DNA from: Margaritifera margaritifera
Taxonomy: Eukaryota; Mollusca; Bivalvia; Unionida; Margaritiferidae
Length of the DNA stretch: 64,000 bases
Direction of reading: 5' to 3'
Assembly (NCBI GenBank): GCA_029931535.1
Contig: JAQPZY010001498.1
Location: 3,198,501 to 3,262,500, forward strand
Shown here: positions 35,216 through 47,942 of the stretch, one piece after another
How positions within the stretch are numbered: position 1 is the stretch's first letter
Layout: each line of letters opens with the position of its first letter
Notes under the pieces: model-generated
Told to the model about the DNA's origin: nothing
Seen by the model: the letters and a program-made list of their open reading frames with translations, nothing else
Databases searched by the model: none
Translations under genes and position numbers: made by a program

Positions 35216-37857
35216 TTATTTTCTTTATATTTTGTGTTTGACTGAAAGGAATTGATTTCTTTTTTTTTAATACAAGAAATACATTAAAAGACCGAAGGTA
35301 AGCGTGGCAAGTCAAACAAGTAGGGAGCAAGAGAAAAATATTTTCCACAGGATTCGATCTCAAGATCTCTGTTATATTGCCACTCTTGCCACTGAGCCAA
35401 TTCAAATAACATGAAAAACAATGCAGTGTATCAAGCAAATGCCTTTACAAGTATTTGAAGTCTGAAAGCACATTTTTAATGCTGGTTGCAAAGTAGATTT
35501 TCGTGTTGAGCACAGCCGAGTACCTCCGTAATTTATTTTTTATAACTAATGAGTTTTATTCATAGATTCTTTAGAAAAAATAATGCGGAGAATTTCACTT
35601 TAGCTATAAGGTAAAAAATGTTTTTAAGTCGGAAAAATCCCCTATAAAAATACAAAATTGAACAAAATGACTTGTTGATGCTTCATTTAAGTTAAAACAC
35701 AAAATGCAATCTCACTTTTTGCATTTTGTTTTAAATTCAGAGATAGTTTATGCAAAATATACCAAATGAATTTGTCTTTGTTCAATCTGATTTTTGTTGT
35801 TGTTGTTCAAAATCCAACCTTTTTGGTACGAGTGCTTATCACAATTGGCATTGCTCTTTGGCATGCTTCTTTAAAAACGGTTTTTTATTTAGTTACTTAT
35901 ATTTTAGTGATCTCAGATCTAGAGGGGTTCAACTATTTTAGCTTGAACATATAAACGTGATTTATTTTCGCGATCTCAGTTTGAGACCGCTGATTTGCTA
36001 ACAAATTTCTCGACCGCTAAAGAATACCTCTATACGCTATAAAGCACTCGCATGACACGGCTTGGCACCTGCATCGATATCTTCGATAGTATCTTTTATC
36101 AGCAATGAAATTCCGATGTCTGAAACTTGACGACGCAACACAGTGTCATATATGTCAAACCAGCTGGAACCGGTTTGAAATGTACGATTCTATAACGTTA
36201 ACCTGTTTCTTCTACCGAAATTTATCGTGCCGACCGTCATTCTTTAATAAAAGCACACTTTAGTAGTTAATTCATTAATAATTGACGTACTGGTTGAATA
36301 ATGACGGAAGAAAGCTCATGCAACCTTCGCTAATGTTCCAGCAAACTTTTTAACATAGACAATCGAGTAGTCCAATCTGAATGCCAAATCTGTTATATTT
36401 GCACTATATTGTTGAAACAAGAAGCCGTGTATGACCCCTCTAATTGAACACGTGACTACTAATGTCCAGCATTTTATATGAACAGCAGAGATACAAAAAT
36501 AAAAAAATTAATAAATTCTAAATTCAGTGATTATCATTAGTGTTGTGTCACCTGTAGGATTGAAATTGTGTATTATTGTAGCCGAGATTAACATTCTCTG
36601 TATCTTTGCGACAACACAACATTGTAAATCTGTGGTGAGCGAAGAGGATCAAAAATAATAGATAGCGGCTAACTTCTTTTAAATAGCGGTTAAAGCTTTT
36701 AAATAGCGGGTAACTGCTTATAGATTCAGTAGCACTTAAATCGGCATCTGGTGGAAATCGATTAAAGGATTCTGATGGTTACATGAATAGTTGGAAATAT
36801 TAGGGAAACTCAGATTTGCTTTTATGATAATACATTTGCTATTTCTGTGCAAAGTTTCATTTCCAAATGAAGTCTCGCACACAAAAACAAAAGTTAAAAA
36901 GCGAATTTTTCAACTGAGAAATCTCAGTCCATTCTCAATAGAAATCGATTAGTAATGATGTGGAAGATGTTAGTATAGTGCGGTACACGCTTTGCACCTT
37001 TGCTTTTCCGAGTTCGATCATGAAGCCCGAATGTGTAAAGGTCAGCGGCTACCCATGCAAGGTTGTTGCTTTCATCTGGTTTGTCGGGTTTCCACCACCT
37101 TAGGGACACATAGCACCACCACCCGGGCCGTAGAGAGTATTTAATGTTAGGTTGCTAGAACTAATACTTTGAGACTTCGTTTATCTCAATATAGTACCGC
37201 GAACATAATAAAACGACAATTTTCGTGCAAATTATAATTTGATCTCTGTTCACAACTATCCATGTAACTGGCACGAAGAATCTCGGTTGCATTGTGCTTC
37301 TACATAAAATTGTTACTTTTTAGCTGATGATATATGACGAGCAGGGGTGGGGGTGCGGAGAAAAGGAGGATTTTGGGTAAAGTCTTTATGTAATAAAGGA
37401 TGATTGATTTGTAGGACTAGGTGCTGCTCATAGTACTTTCCATGGTGAATCTGCTCTTAAAATGTAATTCATAATATCTCTTTTATGAAGAAAATAGACT
37501 CCTTACGCATACGTAATCTTCATTCCAATTTATTTCATAGCGTTCTATTTGAGTGGTAAACACTTGTAATTCTACTGCAATGTTACATTCCACTCAATCC
37601 TCTAATATCGTTGTTTGATATGAAATGACCTAAAAGCTTCGAATTCCTGCCCTTGATCCAGTAAAGCGAGCCGAAAACTATGTAGACCCAATACAAGACT
37701 TTATGTTTTCATTCATACGGTGTCTTTTAAACAATTTTCATATCTTGCAAGTGCCCCTACCATTTCAAGGTCAGCCTAATGGATGCATTAAAATATAAAT
37801 ACACTGTGTATTAACAAGAAGGAAGCAAAAGAAAATGAAATGACAAGATACACATGT
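35216..37857. other. No gene recognised
   Basis: AT-rich. There is a hairpin near 35692-35733 (arms taaaacacaaaatgcaa and ttgcattttgtttta). A threefold degenerate repeat of about 20 bp (aaatagcggttaa-like) lies at 36661-36717. The longest frames (about 60-78 codons) have no recognisable motif. Confidence 0.45.
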
Positions 37858-38065
37858 TGTCAGAAAGAGGAGACAGTGACCTAGTTTTCATGCTGTAGTG
37901 ATTATAGGTACATTTTTCACACTAAGTTGCATGCGATGGCTGGACATAATTTTCTCTTAGATTAGTTTAGATCTTATCGTATCACGTGGGCATGTAGCTA
38001 GTATGAAAATGTACCTATGATAACTATAGCATGACAAATAGGTCACTGTCTCCTCCTCGTGACAG
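37858..38065. mobile_element. MITE with long terminal inverted repeats (about 208 bp)
   Basis: The left arm (gaggagacagtgacctag, tttcatgctgtagtgattat, aggtacat) is mirrored by the right arm (ataggtcactgtctcctc and preceding bases). Arms are about 80-90 bp with perhaps 85% pairing and a short central spacer. No coding capacity and no clear target duplication. Confidence 0.7.
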
Positions 38066-38884
38066 TAATATGTAGTCTTACTAGAGAAAAATCCCAAACC
38101 TGGTCAACAATAACAAGAATATTTCTGTCGTAAATAGATTACGTGACTTACTTTTCCTGTCCATGCCACTTTCTTTTTTTATTTAAAGTTTCTTTCTTTC
38201 CTAACCAAAGAATGATTTAAACATTGGAAAGCTAATGATTAATTATTGAAAGAAAAACCTTCTGAATTTATACGGTATATTATACTAATAAGTTGACGAA
38301 AGGAAAATTGTGGAGAGCTCATAAGTTGAAAACAGATGCTTCAATCGATATATTGTCCGGTAGGAGACCAGTATACTCGGTTGTGACCGAAGCAATTATA
38401 ATAATGTAACTGTCTGATCGTACAAATCAAATCGACCTTACTGCACACGTGAAATGGGGCATTTGTGGTCGTCATTTGTAATATTGGTGTTTAAAACGGC
38501 CCAATAAAATATTTTACTGTCAGCAACGTTGTGAAAAACGGTTTAAGCGCCCCCTTGTGAACCATTTTACCCAAGCTAATTGCAATAAATCAGGAGCAAT
38601 AATCCGCACAAGTAGAATGCCTTCTCTTACACTATGTAATATAGAACACAAAATTCACACATTTTTGCCCTTATGTGATGTTAATGAGGGATTTATGAGG
38701 AATTGGATTCGCACCGAACAATAATTTTAATCGCGGTACAACTCTTGCCGCGACTCGAGATGAACGTGTTTTTTTTGGTTTTGTTTTAAGTCAACATCCG
38801 GCTAAACATAAGTTTGATAAAGAGTTATGCTGCGGCTTGGCAAGTTATACTATTCTAAATGTTAAAAATAAGCCCATCATGTCC
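38066..38884. other. No gene recognised
   Basis: AT-rich, short frames only. Confidence 0.45.
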
Positions 38885-39375
38885 GTACTCAAAGATCAAT
38901 TATTAAGTGTGGATGAATGTCTGCCTACCATGTCTGTCCTTAAAGATCAGTACTCATGTAGTGTCTTTACTTAAAGATCAGTACTCATGTGTGAATGAAT
39001 TTCTGCTACCATGTCTGTCCTTAAAGGTCAGTACTCATGTTTGGATTAATGTATGCCTACGAGGTCTGTACTCAAAAGATCAGTGCTCATGTTTGGATGA
39101 ATGTATGCCTACCATGTCTGTACTCAAAGATCAGTGCTCATGTTTGGATGAATGTATGCCTACCATTTCTGTACTCAAAAGATCAGTGCTCATGTTTGGA
39201 TGAAAGTCTGCCTATCATTTCTATCCTTAAAGATCAGAGCTCGTGTTTGGGTGAATGTCTGCCTACCAAGTCTGTACTCAAAGGTCAGTACTCATGTTTG
39301 AATGAATATCTGACTACCATGTCTGTCATTAAAGATCAGTGCTCATATTGGGATGAATGTCTGCCTACCATTTAG
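38885..39375. repeat. 52-bp minisatellite, about 9 degenerate copies
   Basis: Units contain tgtctgtactcaaagatcag and tgctcatgtttggatgaatg, then tatgcctaccat. Unit length varies slightly. Two overlapping plus-strand frames of about 100 codons (38907-39203, 39037-39375) are repeats of the unit, not independent genes. Confidence 0.9.
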
Positions 39376-39959
39376 ATCAGCCGCATGATTTAGATAGTGC
39401 ACGATTTCCATAATTACCACATGTAAAGAGATTTCAGTCACAGACATGAAAGTAGCATAGAGGTATGCCAACATTCTCTCCATAGTGCGTGTTCCAAATG
39501 CAAACAACTTCACCTTATACTTGTCCCTCTTTCAGAGGTACGTAATAACTTTAGAGCGGAACATAAGCACACGCAATACCCAATAAGTGGGTCGATGTGC
39601 AACATGACGTCACAGTAGGTCTATCTGAACTATGTACCTATGATCATTCTACGAATTGTTGTGTCACATTATATTAATTATTTATGCTCGATTCAGTCAT
39701 ACAAAATAATTAGAACCAGATTTCTCTTCAAATATATTTGCATATACTTTAATTGTGTGAAAAGCAATTTAAATACAGTTTACTATATAATAAATGGGGA
39801 TATATAATAAATCAATGATAATGCTTGTATTATTGGATATTGCTGTCTCGCCCGAAATCCATTGGGTTCGCGCACTCGCCCAGTTGTACTTCAGTATCGC
39901 CCACAATAACCAACTGTATATGTAAATACTGATTACAGTAGTCGTGTGATAATTATGTA
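39376..39959. other. No gene recognised
   Basis: AT-rich, no frame or element end of note. Confidence 0.45.
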
Positions 39960-40267
39960 CAGGGCCGTCGCAAGTTTGTGCTGGACGAAACAGCGCCCCG
40001 GGCAAGCATCGCCTTAGGCGCTCACCACGTTCGGCAACCCCCCCCCCCCCCACTGCAAACTGTTTATTTTTTAGTTTATTTTTTAAATGTATTAATAGTT
40101 ATGAGAATAATAACTAAACGTAGGTATTGTAATGAAAAAGCTGTACGTTTAAGTTAAGAAAAATACAGAATAATAGAACATGATCCGCGAAATGGCGCCC
40201 CCCCCCCCCCCTTGGAATTGGCGTCTCGGGTTGTCGCCCGTATCGCCTGCCTCTTACAACTGCCCTG
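39960..40267. mobile_element. Non-autonomous hAT-type element (308 bp)
   Basis: Termini are CAGGGCCGTCGCAAG on the left and CAGGGCAGTTGTAAG on the reverse-complemented right (11 of 15 match). Flanks are attatgta (39952-39959) and agtatgta (40268-40275), a 7/8 duplication. Two poly-C runs (about 40038-40051 and 40198-40211) and AT-rich filler lie inside. No transposase. The duplication length and termini indicate hAT, but the weaker match makes this less certain than the other copies. Confidence 0.7.
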
Positions 40268-40757
40268 AGTATGTATATGTAGTTACTTAGGCATATTCTT
40301 ACGTACATACTTAAGTAGCAAGTAAGTAAGCAATTTAGCAAGTAAGTACATAAGGTAATAAGGAAGTAAGCAAACAAGCAAACAAGCTTATACATATATA
40401 ATAGATACAACATTTCTGTAATGTCATTTAATAATGAATTGACTCTTTCATTACGATTTCCACCAAACTTATTGACCAGGCCCTTTCGATTTTCTTTGGT
40501 TCACACCTGTTTGAACCAAAAAAAAAAAAAAAAAAATAATAATTTGTCCCCGCCCACTGATATTACTTTTCTAACCATTTGCACGGAATCATGGGTAAAA
40601 TAAATTACACTCTAATGTTTGTTTACATTGACTTGGATGGCAGTGTATGGTAAACTGCAGCTCCCGTGTACAGTATAAAACAATGCTGTAAATAACGATA
40701 CTCAATTAAACATCAAAAAAATAGATTTGAAAATACAAAGCTGAAAGTTCGATCAAT
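40268..40757. other. No gene recognised
   Basis: Tetranucleotide-like taag/caag stretch (about 40300-40390) and a poly-A run at 40518-40536. Nothing else. Confidence 0.45.
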
Positions 40758-40870
40758 TGTTTGCATACAGGTGAACATTTAGCTGTGTTGATTTGTTTGA
40801 ATGCCGGTGAACATTTTAAGCTGCGTTGATTTGTTTGAGTGCAGGTGAAAATTTAGCTGCGTTGATTTGT
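40758..40870. repeat. 36-bp tandem repeat, 3 copies
   Basis: Unit aggtgaacatttagctgtgt plus tgatttgtttgaatgc, with small substitutions between copies. Confidence 0.85.
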
Positions 40871-41685
40871 TGCGGTTTTAATGTTCCTTTATTTTCAGGA
40901 ACAATAGGTTCTATAATAAAGAACTTACAAAATTCAAGACCTGATAAGGTATATGTATTTTGCATTTTTTTTACCAAAAGTTAAAATATATGTTAAGGTT
41001 TATAACCACGGAAGCACACTGACAACTTTTGTTCTTGAAATGTGTTATGCTTCTTAAATATCATCGTTATGAACTGTTTAAGACACCGTGCTGTATCATA
41101 TTATTGTCGTACATGCAGCTATTTGGACTTGATTTCTCCTTCTTGTGCAAAGATATAGAGTGTATTAATAAATACTTTTGTCTCGAAATTTCGAATTTTG
41201 AGCCTGCTACATTAGCACTATATATTTGAATAACCCAGAACGAAAGGTCAGATGACTATCTATATTTCAAATTAATGAAAGCACTTGTCAAACATCTTGA
41301 TATCCGAATGAATGGAAATAATATGATAATCCATTTCATTTTAATAGTTAACGTCACTACGGGTACCATTAATAGGCGATCTGCCTAATACCTAAAAACT
41401 TTGCCTTTCTTTCGTCACCAGAACCAATTAATATTGGTGTCGGGAATTTGTAGGCTTGGAGACCAAGATATTAGCAAGCAAATGGTCAGCGAGATGTGAA
41501 ACATTACTTCGAAGGCTCATGTATCACATAAACTGAGCTAGTTTAGCTCTAATTTCCTCCATTTTTTTGACAAGTGACTTTGTGTGCGAGGAATGTGTAC
41601 GTAATAAACTTGATATACGTTACTCTGTTGCTAAGCGCGCATGAATTTTTTACATTGTCGGAGAGACCTTGTTGTGTGTGTGCAT

Positions 41686-41747
<62 letters not shown>

Positions 41748-43875
41748 GAAGTAGTGACATTCACCTTCAAGTAACACTTTAACAAGAAGACCTACATTTG
41801 AACATATTTAATAACATCTTTCTGGTCACGGTGAGATGAGCCTCCCCTCGCGTTTAGGCAAGTTGCATTTTCATGTTTTGTATGAAATAATGCCCTTTAG
41901 CGTTCCAATTGCAAGTTAAATAAATGCTTTTTATAGACTTAAAGTGCAAGCACTTTAGCTGATTTCCTCTTAGGGCAGATCCGATACATACATTGCACAT
42001 AAAAAAAGAGTAGAAAAAGAAACACGCCATATTTTCGTCAAAACACACAATGATTGTGTTGACGTGACCTATTTCATCTACATTAAGTTAAAAGCCCTGA
42101 CTGCAAGCGAGTAGACGTTTCTCGGGTCTGTATAAACGTAGCTGCCATCGAAGAAATACGCTCCTTTTCTGGGATCTGATTGGTTGATTCCTTTATGTAA
42201 CAATCCGACATAGTTATTCAAAATGAAGCTTGGCACCTGATTGATCACCTATCAATGTCGATTTGCTTAAGACCTAGGCCAGTTAATCTTTACTTGTGTG
42301 CACCATAAGACCAACAAATATGTCTGAGGATTTTTCCACCTTGTTTAATACGAATAGATAGCTAAGCTCCACCTACTTGACCAATCATAGTTCATGTGTA
42401 ACATATGCTATCAACCCTTTCTAGCCCAACCGGTCGGTGTGAAAACTTGTCCTTTGAACTTCGTTTGTTTATCATTCACAAAAAAAAAAGTCAAGTATTC
42501 TCGACGGCACATGGTGCAGTGAGGTGGTTTGGGGTGGGGGTGGTGGAAATTGAGGATCTGTTGGAACATTTGACCTTAGTCTACCACTGACCCTTGCATG
42601 ACTCGGACACGAGATTTAATCCAGGACAGCAGAGAAAGTTTGATAAAGAAAGAAAGATGGATAGATAGATTATATTACGCTATTTTACAAAGACAGACAT
42701 CTCATAACAGAAAGCGATGTAAAAGATTATGCTAAACTATTTAAAACCTATCTAAATGAGTAGAGGTCGAGTAAAATTAAAGAGAGACAATTATCTTTTG
42801 CCTCTCTTCCCACACTGGACACTGACGTCATTGAAAGGTTCTCCTACAAAAATCGATTGAATCATAGTACATGACAAAGATCAGCTATAATTAGTAGGAA
42901 ACATTCATTATAACATCAAAGAGAAAAAAGACACATTCCTTCATTTTTAACATTTATACAGTAAGTTGAAAAGTAAAGTATCTATCTGTTTTGTGCAATA
43001 TATGCTTGTATCGATCTATATTTGAAATGCATGTAACCTAAGGGTTTTATTCACCAAATCTATTTACGCATTCACTTGCCTATTTCCTTTACCTAAAATG
43101 CTAATGCGCCTAGAGGAAAAAAGACACACAATCAGATGATCGAATAACGGAATTTAAGCCATATAAAATGTTAAAACGTGAGCAAATGCCGATTTAACCT
43201 TCCGAAAATAAGAACTTAATGTAAAATGTACTCTGTTTGCGACTGGTTCACTTTTCCACTTCCCCCTATTGCGTGACTGCAGAGGAACCAGTCATTATTT
43301 ATTGTTCCGTGTATCTTTACAACCAAACGGCACTTTTATAAGCTACATTAGATATTTTTCACTAAACTCACTTGTAACATCCTTGAACTATTATGTTGTT
43401 AAATGATGGGTTGAAATAATGATGACTGCGTGGCAAAAAGTCTGAATGTTCACAAAGTTCCGGCTCTAAGCTATTTTTTCGTGTCATTTCCAGAAAACTT
43501 CAATGAAATATAAAGATTTGTTCAGTGCGTTTATTTCTTTATTTGATGACCATTTCTTTCTTTCACATAAACAATATCTTATACTATGCAGTTTTCTAGA
43601 CAAAAAGGGTGGTCCCTAAATGTGAATCGATAGTAAAATAGATGAATTCAATTTGCACGTTTTTCCTTCGTGGAAAAATGTTATAGAAAAAAAGAATATG
43701 ACAAACTTGAACAGCAATTTTGAATGTTTGATGATTCACGTTATAGTGTAAATTTTGGTCTTCAATGAACGATGTGTTGTTTTTAAAATTTCAGCATATT
43801 CACTTCAAATTGAGTCGGTCCTCTAAAACCGCAAGTCTGTATAAATAATTACATAAAATTTTGGTAGTTACAGTC

Positions 43876-43876
<1 letters not shown>
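40871..43876. other. No gene recognised
   Basis: AT-rich with an (AG)n tract. Around 42110-42380 several ATTGG/CCAAT motifs occur, but no coding sequence is nearby. Frames below 80 codons are unconvincing. Confidence 0.45.
41687..41744. repeat. (AG)n microsatellite
   Basis: AG dinucleotide run with one aaag interruption. Confidence 0.95.

Positions 43877-43926
<50 letters not shown>
43877..43926. repeat. (GT)n microsatellite
   Basis: Pure GT dinucleotide run. Confidence 0.95.
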
Positions 43927-43928
<2 letters not shown>

Positions 43929-44365
43929 TGATTGTTGTGTTGTTGCACTTGTACAATTGAAAGAGGATATCCAAATGTACATTTGATCCAGGCTTAAACC
44001 TCCAACTCGCGTGCATATGCCACATTTATCTAACAAGAGACATTCGATCTAACCCAAATTAATGAATGAGGCACTTGTTTTCGCTCCTACTGAAGATGTA
44101 TCAAGCCACAATAGGGATTGAGGACCATACATTAAATATTTACGAAACACAATTAACGGTGAATGTAAAGGATTGTTGATTATGGAGTGACACCGTCTTC
44201 GTTCGTGTATTCTGGGGTCCAACTGTAAACTGCTGAGACCCACATCTGCTGGCGCATTTTACGCATCTCAGCCAGTACGCTGGTTTTTGTGGGTTTTTTT
44301 TTTTTGTTTTTTTCTACTTATAATTTCAAATAGACAGCATATACTTTTATCTACCTGCACATTAT

Positions 44366-44486
44366 ACAATGGTATGTCTGTGTTTATATACAATGGTATG
44401 TCCGTGTTTATATACAATGGTATATCTGTGTTTATATACAATCGTATGTCTGTGTTTATATACAATCGTATGTCTGTGTTTATGCA
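44366..44486. repeat. 24-bp minisatellite, 5 copies
   Basis: Unit is tacaatggtatgtctgtg plus tttata. Copies 4 and 5 have tcg for tgg. 24 is a multiple of three, giving short repetitive frames on both strands. Confidence 0.92.
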
Positions 44487-45417
44487 GTTCACAATTTGGG
44501 GCGCCTAAGACACGGATATATACAGTATGATTGTTGATGGTGAACCGTTAACAGGGTATTGCTTCTGCTCTGCACTCTTGTCCTTAGATTGTTGTGGTGT
44601 GGTCGCTTAATGAGGTTATTTACCGAATCGAACCTCTTTTGTTCGGTGCATAAAGTACAATTTTATACAGAGGGATCCAATCAAATCACACCCTCTTCAC
44701 ATTTATGCCATGAAATATTGATCTGAACTGACTTCATTGCATTCATTTGGTGCAAACGGTTGATCGAAAAATTATCACACTGTAGTGTAGCGGCGGCGAC
44801 TTTAATGTTTTCGAATATCCATACCCATGGTACAACAAAAACAACCATGCATCATAGTGTAGCATTACGTCTGCTGATTACGAAAGTAATGTTGGAGCTG
44901 CCAGATCAACGACCCAATATAAATGTTGTAACTGTTTCTATATATGTAACAATAAGAATGAATGATAAAGCAATTACTATTACTTACCTTTACATATATA
45001 TCTTATGTTTAACCATAGATAATTTATTCTTTTGTGTAAAAGTATATCTTCTATGGCTTTGTCGTATATCTGCAAAGAAAATGAGCCCATGAAAGTGAAA
45101 TCCAAAAGTATATTAAAAATATAAGCTTGTAAAGGATATATCCCCGCCCCCAGCCCCTTTCCCACGAGCAACTCCTAATTTCATTGCTATCAACGAATAC
45201 TTTTCAAAAAAGTAATTTATGGAGGAATATCTTGAAACTTTTAATAAACCTAGCTGCTTCACTCTAAAATCAAAGTTTTGTTTCGCCTGCCGCAGTAGAA
45301 AAATAAAAATGTACCTAATTGACATAACACCATTGTTTCTTTAACTACTTCGTAGCTATAACCGGCGAAACTGAGGCATGATTGTAGCTTTTAAAAAGAA
45401 ACTTGATTTAAAACATT

Positions 45418-45558
45418 CTACAGCTATTTACCTGTGTACAGCTATTTACCTGTGTACAGCTATTTACCTGTCTACAGCTATTTACCTGTGTATAGCTATT
45501 TACATGTTTAGAGCTATTTACCTGTCTACAGCTATTTACCTGTCTACAGCTATTTACC
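45418..45558. repeat. 18-bp minisatellite, about 8 copies
   Basis: Unit tacagctatttacctgtg, translating on the plus strand as A-I-Y-L-C/S-T. The 82-codon frame here (45378-45626) is a product of the array. Confidence 0.92.
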
Positions 45559-46543
45559 TGCAAGAAAATGCGTGCATCTCAGATGTTTTGTCTGTCCCTG
45601 AAATAGGGTTTAGACCATTTAAATAATTTTTGGTAAGGTTGTTGGTAACAAGCTGGGGTCCAAGTAGCAATAGCTGTTTTACTTAAAATCTGGATTGCAA
45701 CATTTTACTCTTGCTGAAAACTGTTATTTCTGATGATAACTGTAAGAAATACATTTGTCTTGGATATTGTATGGTGATTGGTATATTTATTACTGAGCGC
45801 TGTTGTCGATGAAATGTAGGTCATCAAGATCTATCAAAAGAATAATGGAGCTGCTGATCAAGCAAAAGTCTTTTGAATCTGAATTAGGAGAACTGTTTTA
45901 GTTATTTTCTTACGAGTAGCTGATATAGTGTATTTAAATGGGAACTTAATGTGCAGACTAATACGTCACTTTGCAAAAGACAAACTGTCAAAAAGATATT
46001 AAAGTTATTCAGTCTTTAATGGAATCTATTGCAAGGTTCTTTTTCAAAGCCTTAACAAAATAAAGTTTGGGATATCCTGTGTAAGTTTCACGCAACAAAT
46101 AAAGACTTTGCTGAACGACATACAGCATGAAGCCAAATTTTCCAGATCAAACAAGACATATTAAGGAATAAATTCAAGAAAATGTTTATATAAATCAAGA
46201 ATTTGCCTAAGAAATGTTTCTAAATCGGCAGAAACCAAATTTTAAACACTAAGATAAATTTCTCATGGTTGTTGAATTGAGTTTTTGCTAATTTGGATGA
46301 ATAGAGATGGTGATTTTTACTTTGATCTTCATTTACTGGAAGTGAACAATATGATAAACTTGAACCAATATGGAGAATCAGTTACTCCTCACAGCTTGAT
46401 GGCGGTCACTGAGTATTAGTTACATCAACAACTGAAGACAACAGTTGGATCCTGTTTTTGCAAGCACGGTGTGGACAAAGACTTTAGTTTAATTTATTTG
46501 GAAATAATGCTTTTCTGTACCTTTCTTGCAAAACCAAGAAAGA
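45559..46543. other. No gene recognised
   Basis: AT-rich. A few codon-like stretches (about 46080-46200) suggest an old decayed coding piece but no motif can be read. Confidence 0.35.
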
Positions 46544-47023
46544 AAACTATGTTTGAAGGTGTAGAGTGTGAAGACTATGTTTGAAGTTGTAGAGTGTGAA
46601 GACTATGTTTGAAGGTGTAGAGTGTGAAGACTATGTTTGAAGGTGTAGAGTGTGAAGACTATGTTTAAAGGTTTAGAGTGTGAAGACTATGTTTGAAGGT
46701 GTAGAGTGTGAAGACTATGTTTGAAGGTGTAGAGTGTGAAGACTATGTTTGAAGGTGTAGAGTGTGAAGACTATGTTTGAAGGTGTAGAGTGTGAAGACT
46801 ATGTTTGAAGGTGTTGAGTGTGAAGACTATGTTTGAAGGTGTAGAGTGTGAAGACTATGTTTGAAGGTGTAGAGTGTGAAGACTATGTTTGAAGGTAGAG
46901 TGTGAAGACTATGTTTGAAGGTGTAGAGTGTGAAGACTATGTTTGAAGGTGTAGAGTGTGAAGACTATGTTTGAAGATGTAGAGTGTGAAGACTATGTTT
47001 GAAGGTGTAGAGTGTGAAGACTA
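46544..47023. repeat. 28-bp minisatellite, about 17 copies
   Basis: Unit agactatgtttgaaggtgta plus gagtgtga, highly uniform. One copy has a short deletion near 46891 and single-base variants occur at 46572, 46666-46672, 46813 and 46976. Confidence 0.95.
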
Positions 47024-47235
47024 AACGTGTGAGGCCATATAGAATTGAGAATATTCATCGAACGGTTGGGATAGATGAAAAGAATTTTTAATAATAAAAA
47101 AAAATCAGAATTAAAACTTTGTTGGGTATCATATAAATTGAAATGAACAACTGATACAAATCGGTGAATTATGAAAATAATTTCACCAAGCACATTTAAC
47201 AACTTAGGTGCACGGTGGCACACATTACTCATAAA

Positions 47236-47942
47236 GATTTTATGTATCATGAAGACGCTGGACAGATATATTATTGTACTAACATAATATGTATCATGAA
47301 GACTGGACAGGCATATTATGGTATTAACATGGCATGTATCATGAAGACGCTGGACAGATATATTATGGTATTAACGTGACATGTATCATGAAGACGCTGG
47401 ACAGATATATTATTGTATTAATATAACATGTATTATGAAGACGCGAGGCAGATATATTATTGTATTAGCATAACATTTATCATGAAGACGCTGGACAAAT
47501 ATATTATGGTATTAACATGACATGTATCATGAAGACGCTGGACAGATATATTATTGTATTAACATAACATGTATTATGAAGACGCGAGGCAGATATATTA
47601 TTGTATTAGCATAACATTTATCATGAAGACGCTGGACAAATATATTATGGTATTAACATGACATGTATCATGAAGACGCTGGACAGATATATTATTGTAT
47701 TAACATAACATGTATTATGAAGACGCGAGGCAGATATATTATTGTATTAGCATAACATTTATCATGAAGACGCTGGACAAATATATTATGGTATTAACAT
47801 GACATGTATCATGAAGACGCTGGACAAATATATTATGGTATTAACATGACATGTATCATGAAGACGCTGTACACATATATTATGGTATTAACATGGCATG
47901 TAACATGAAGACGCTGGACAAATATATTATGGTATTAACATT
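47236..47942. repeat. 47-bp minisatellite with trimeric higher-order unit
   Basis: About 15 copies of a 47-bp unit (core tcatgaagacgctggacaga, then tatattattgtattaacat). Three variants follow one another in fixed order three times between about 47381 and 47803: one with gctggacaga, one with gcgaggcaga plus ttagcataac, and one with gctggacaaa plus ttatgg. This makes a 141-bp higher-order repeat. Confidence 0.93.

Noticed and set aside
46544..47942. CRISPR-like regular arrays
   Set aside because: Units are directly adjacent with no unique spacers, the setting is eukaryotic and no cas genes are present. They are minisatellites.
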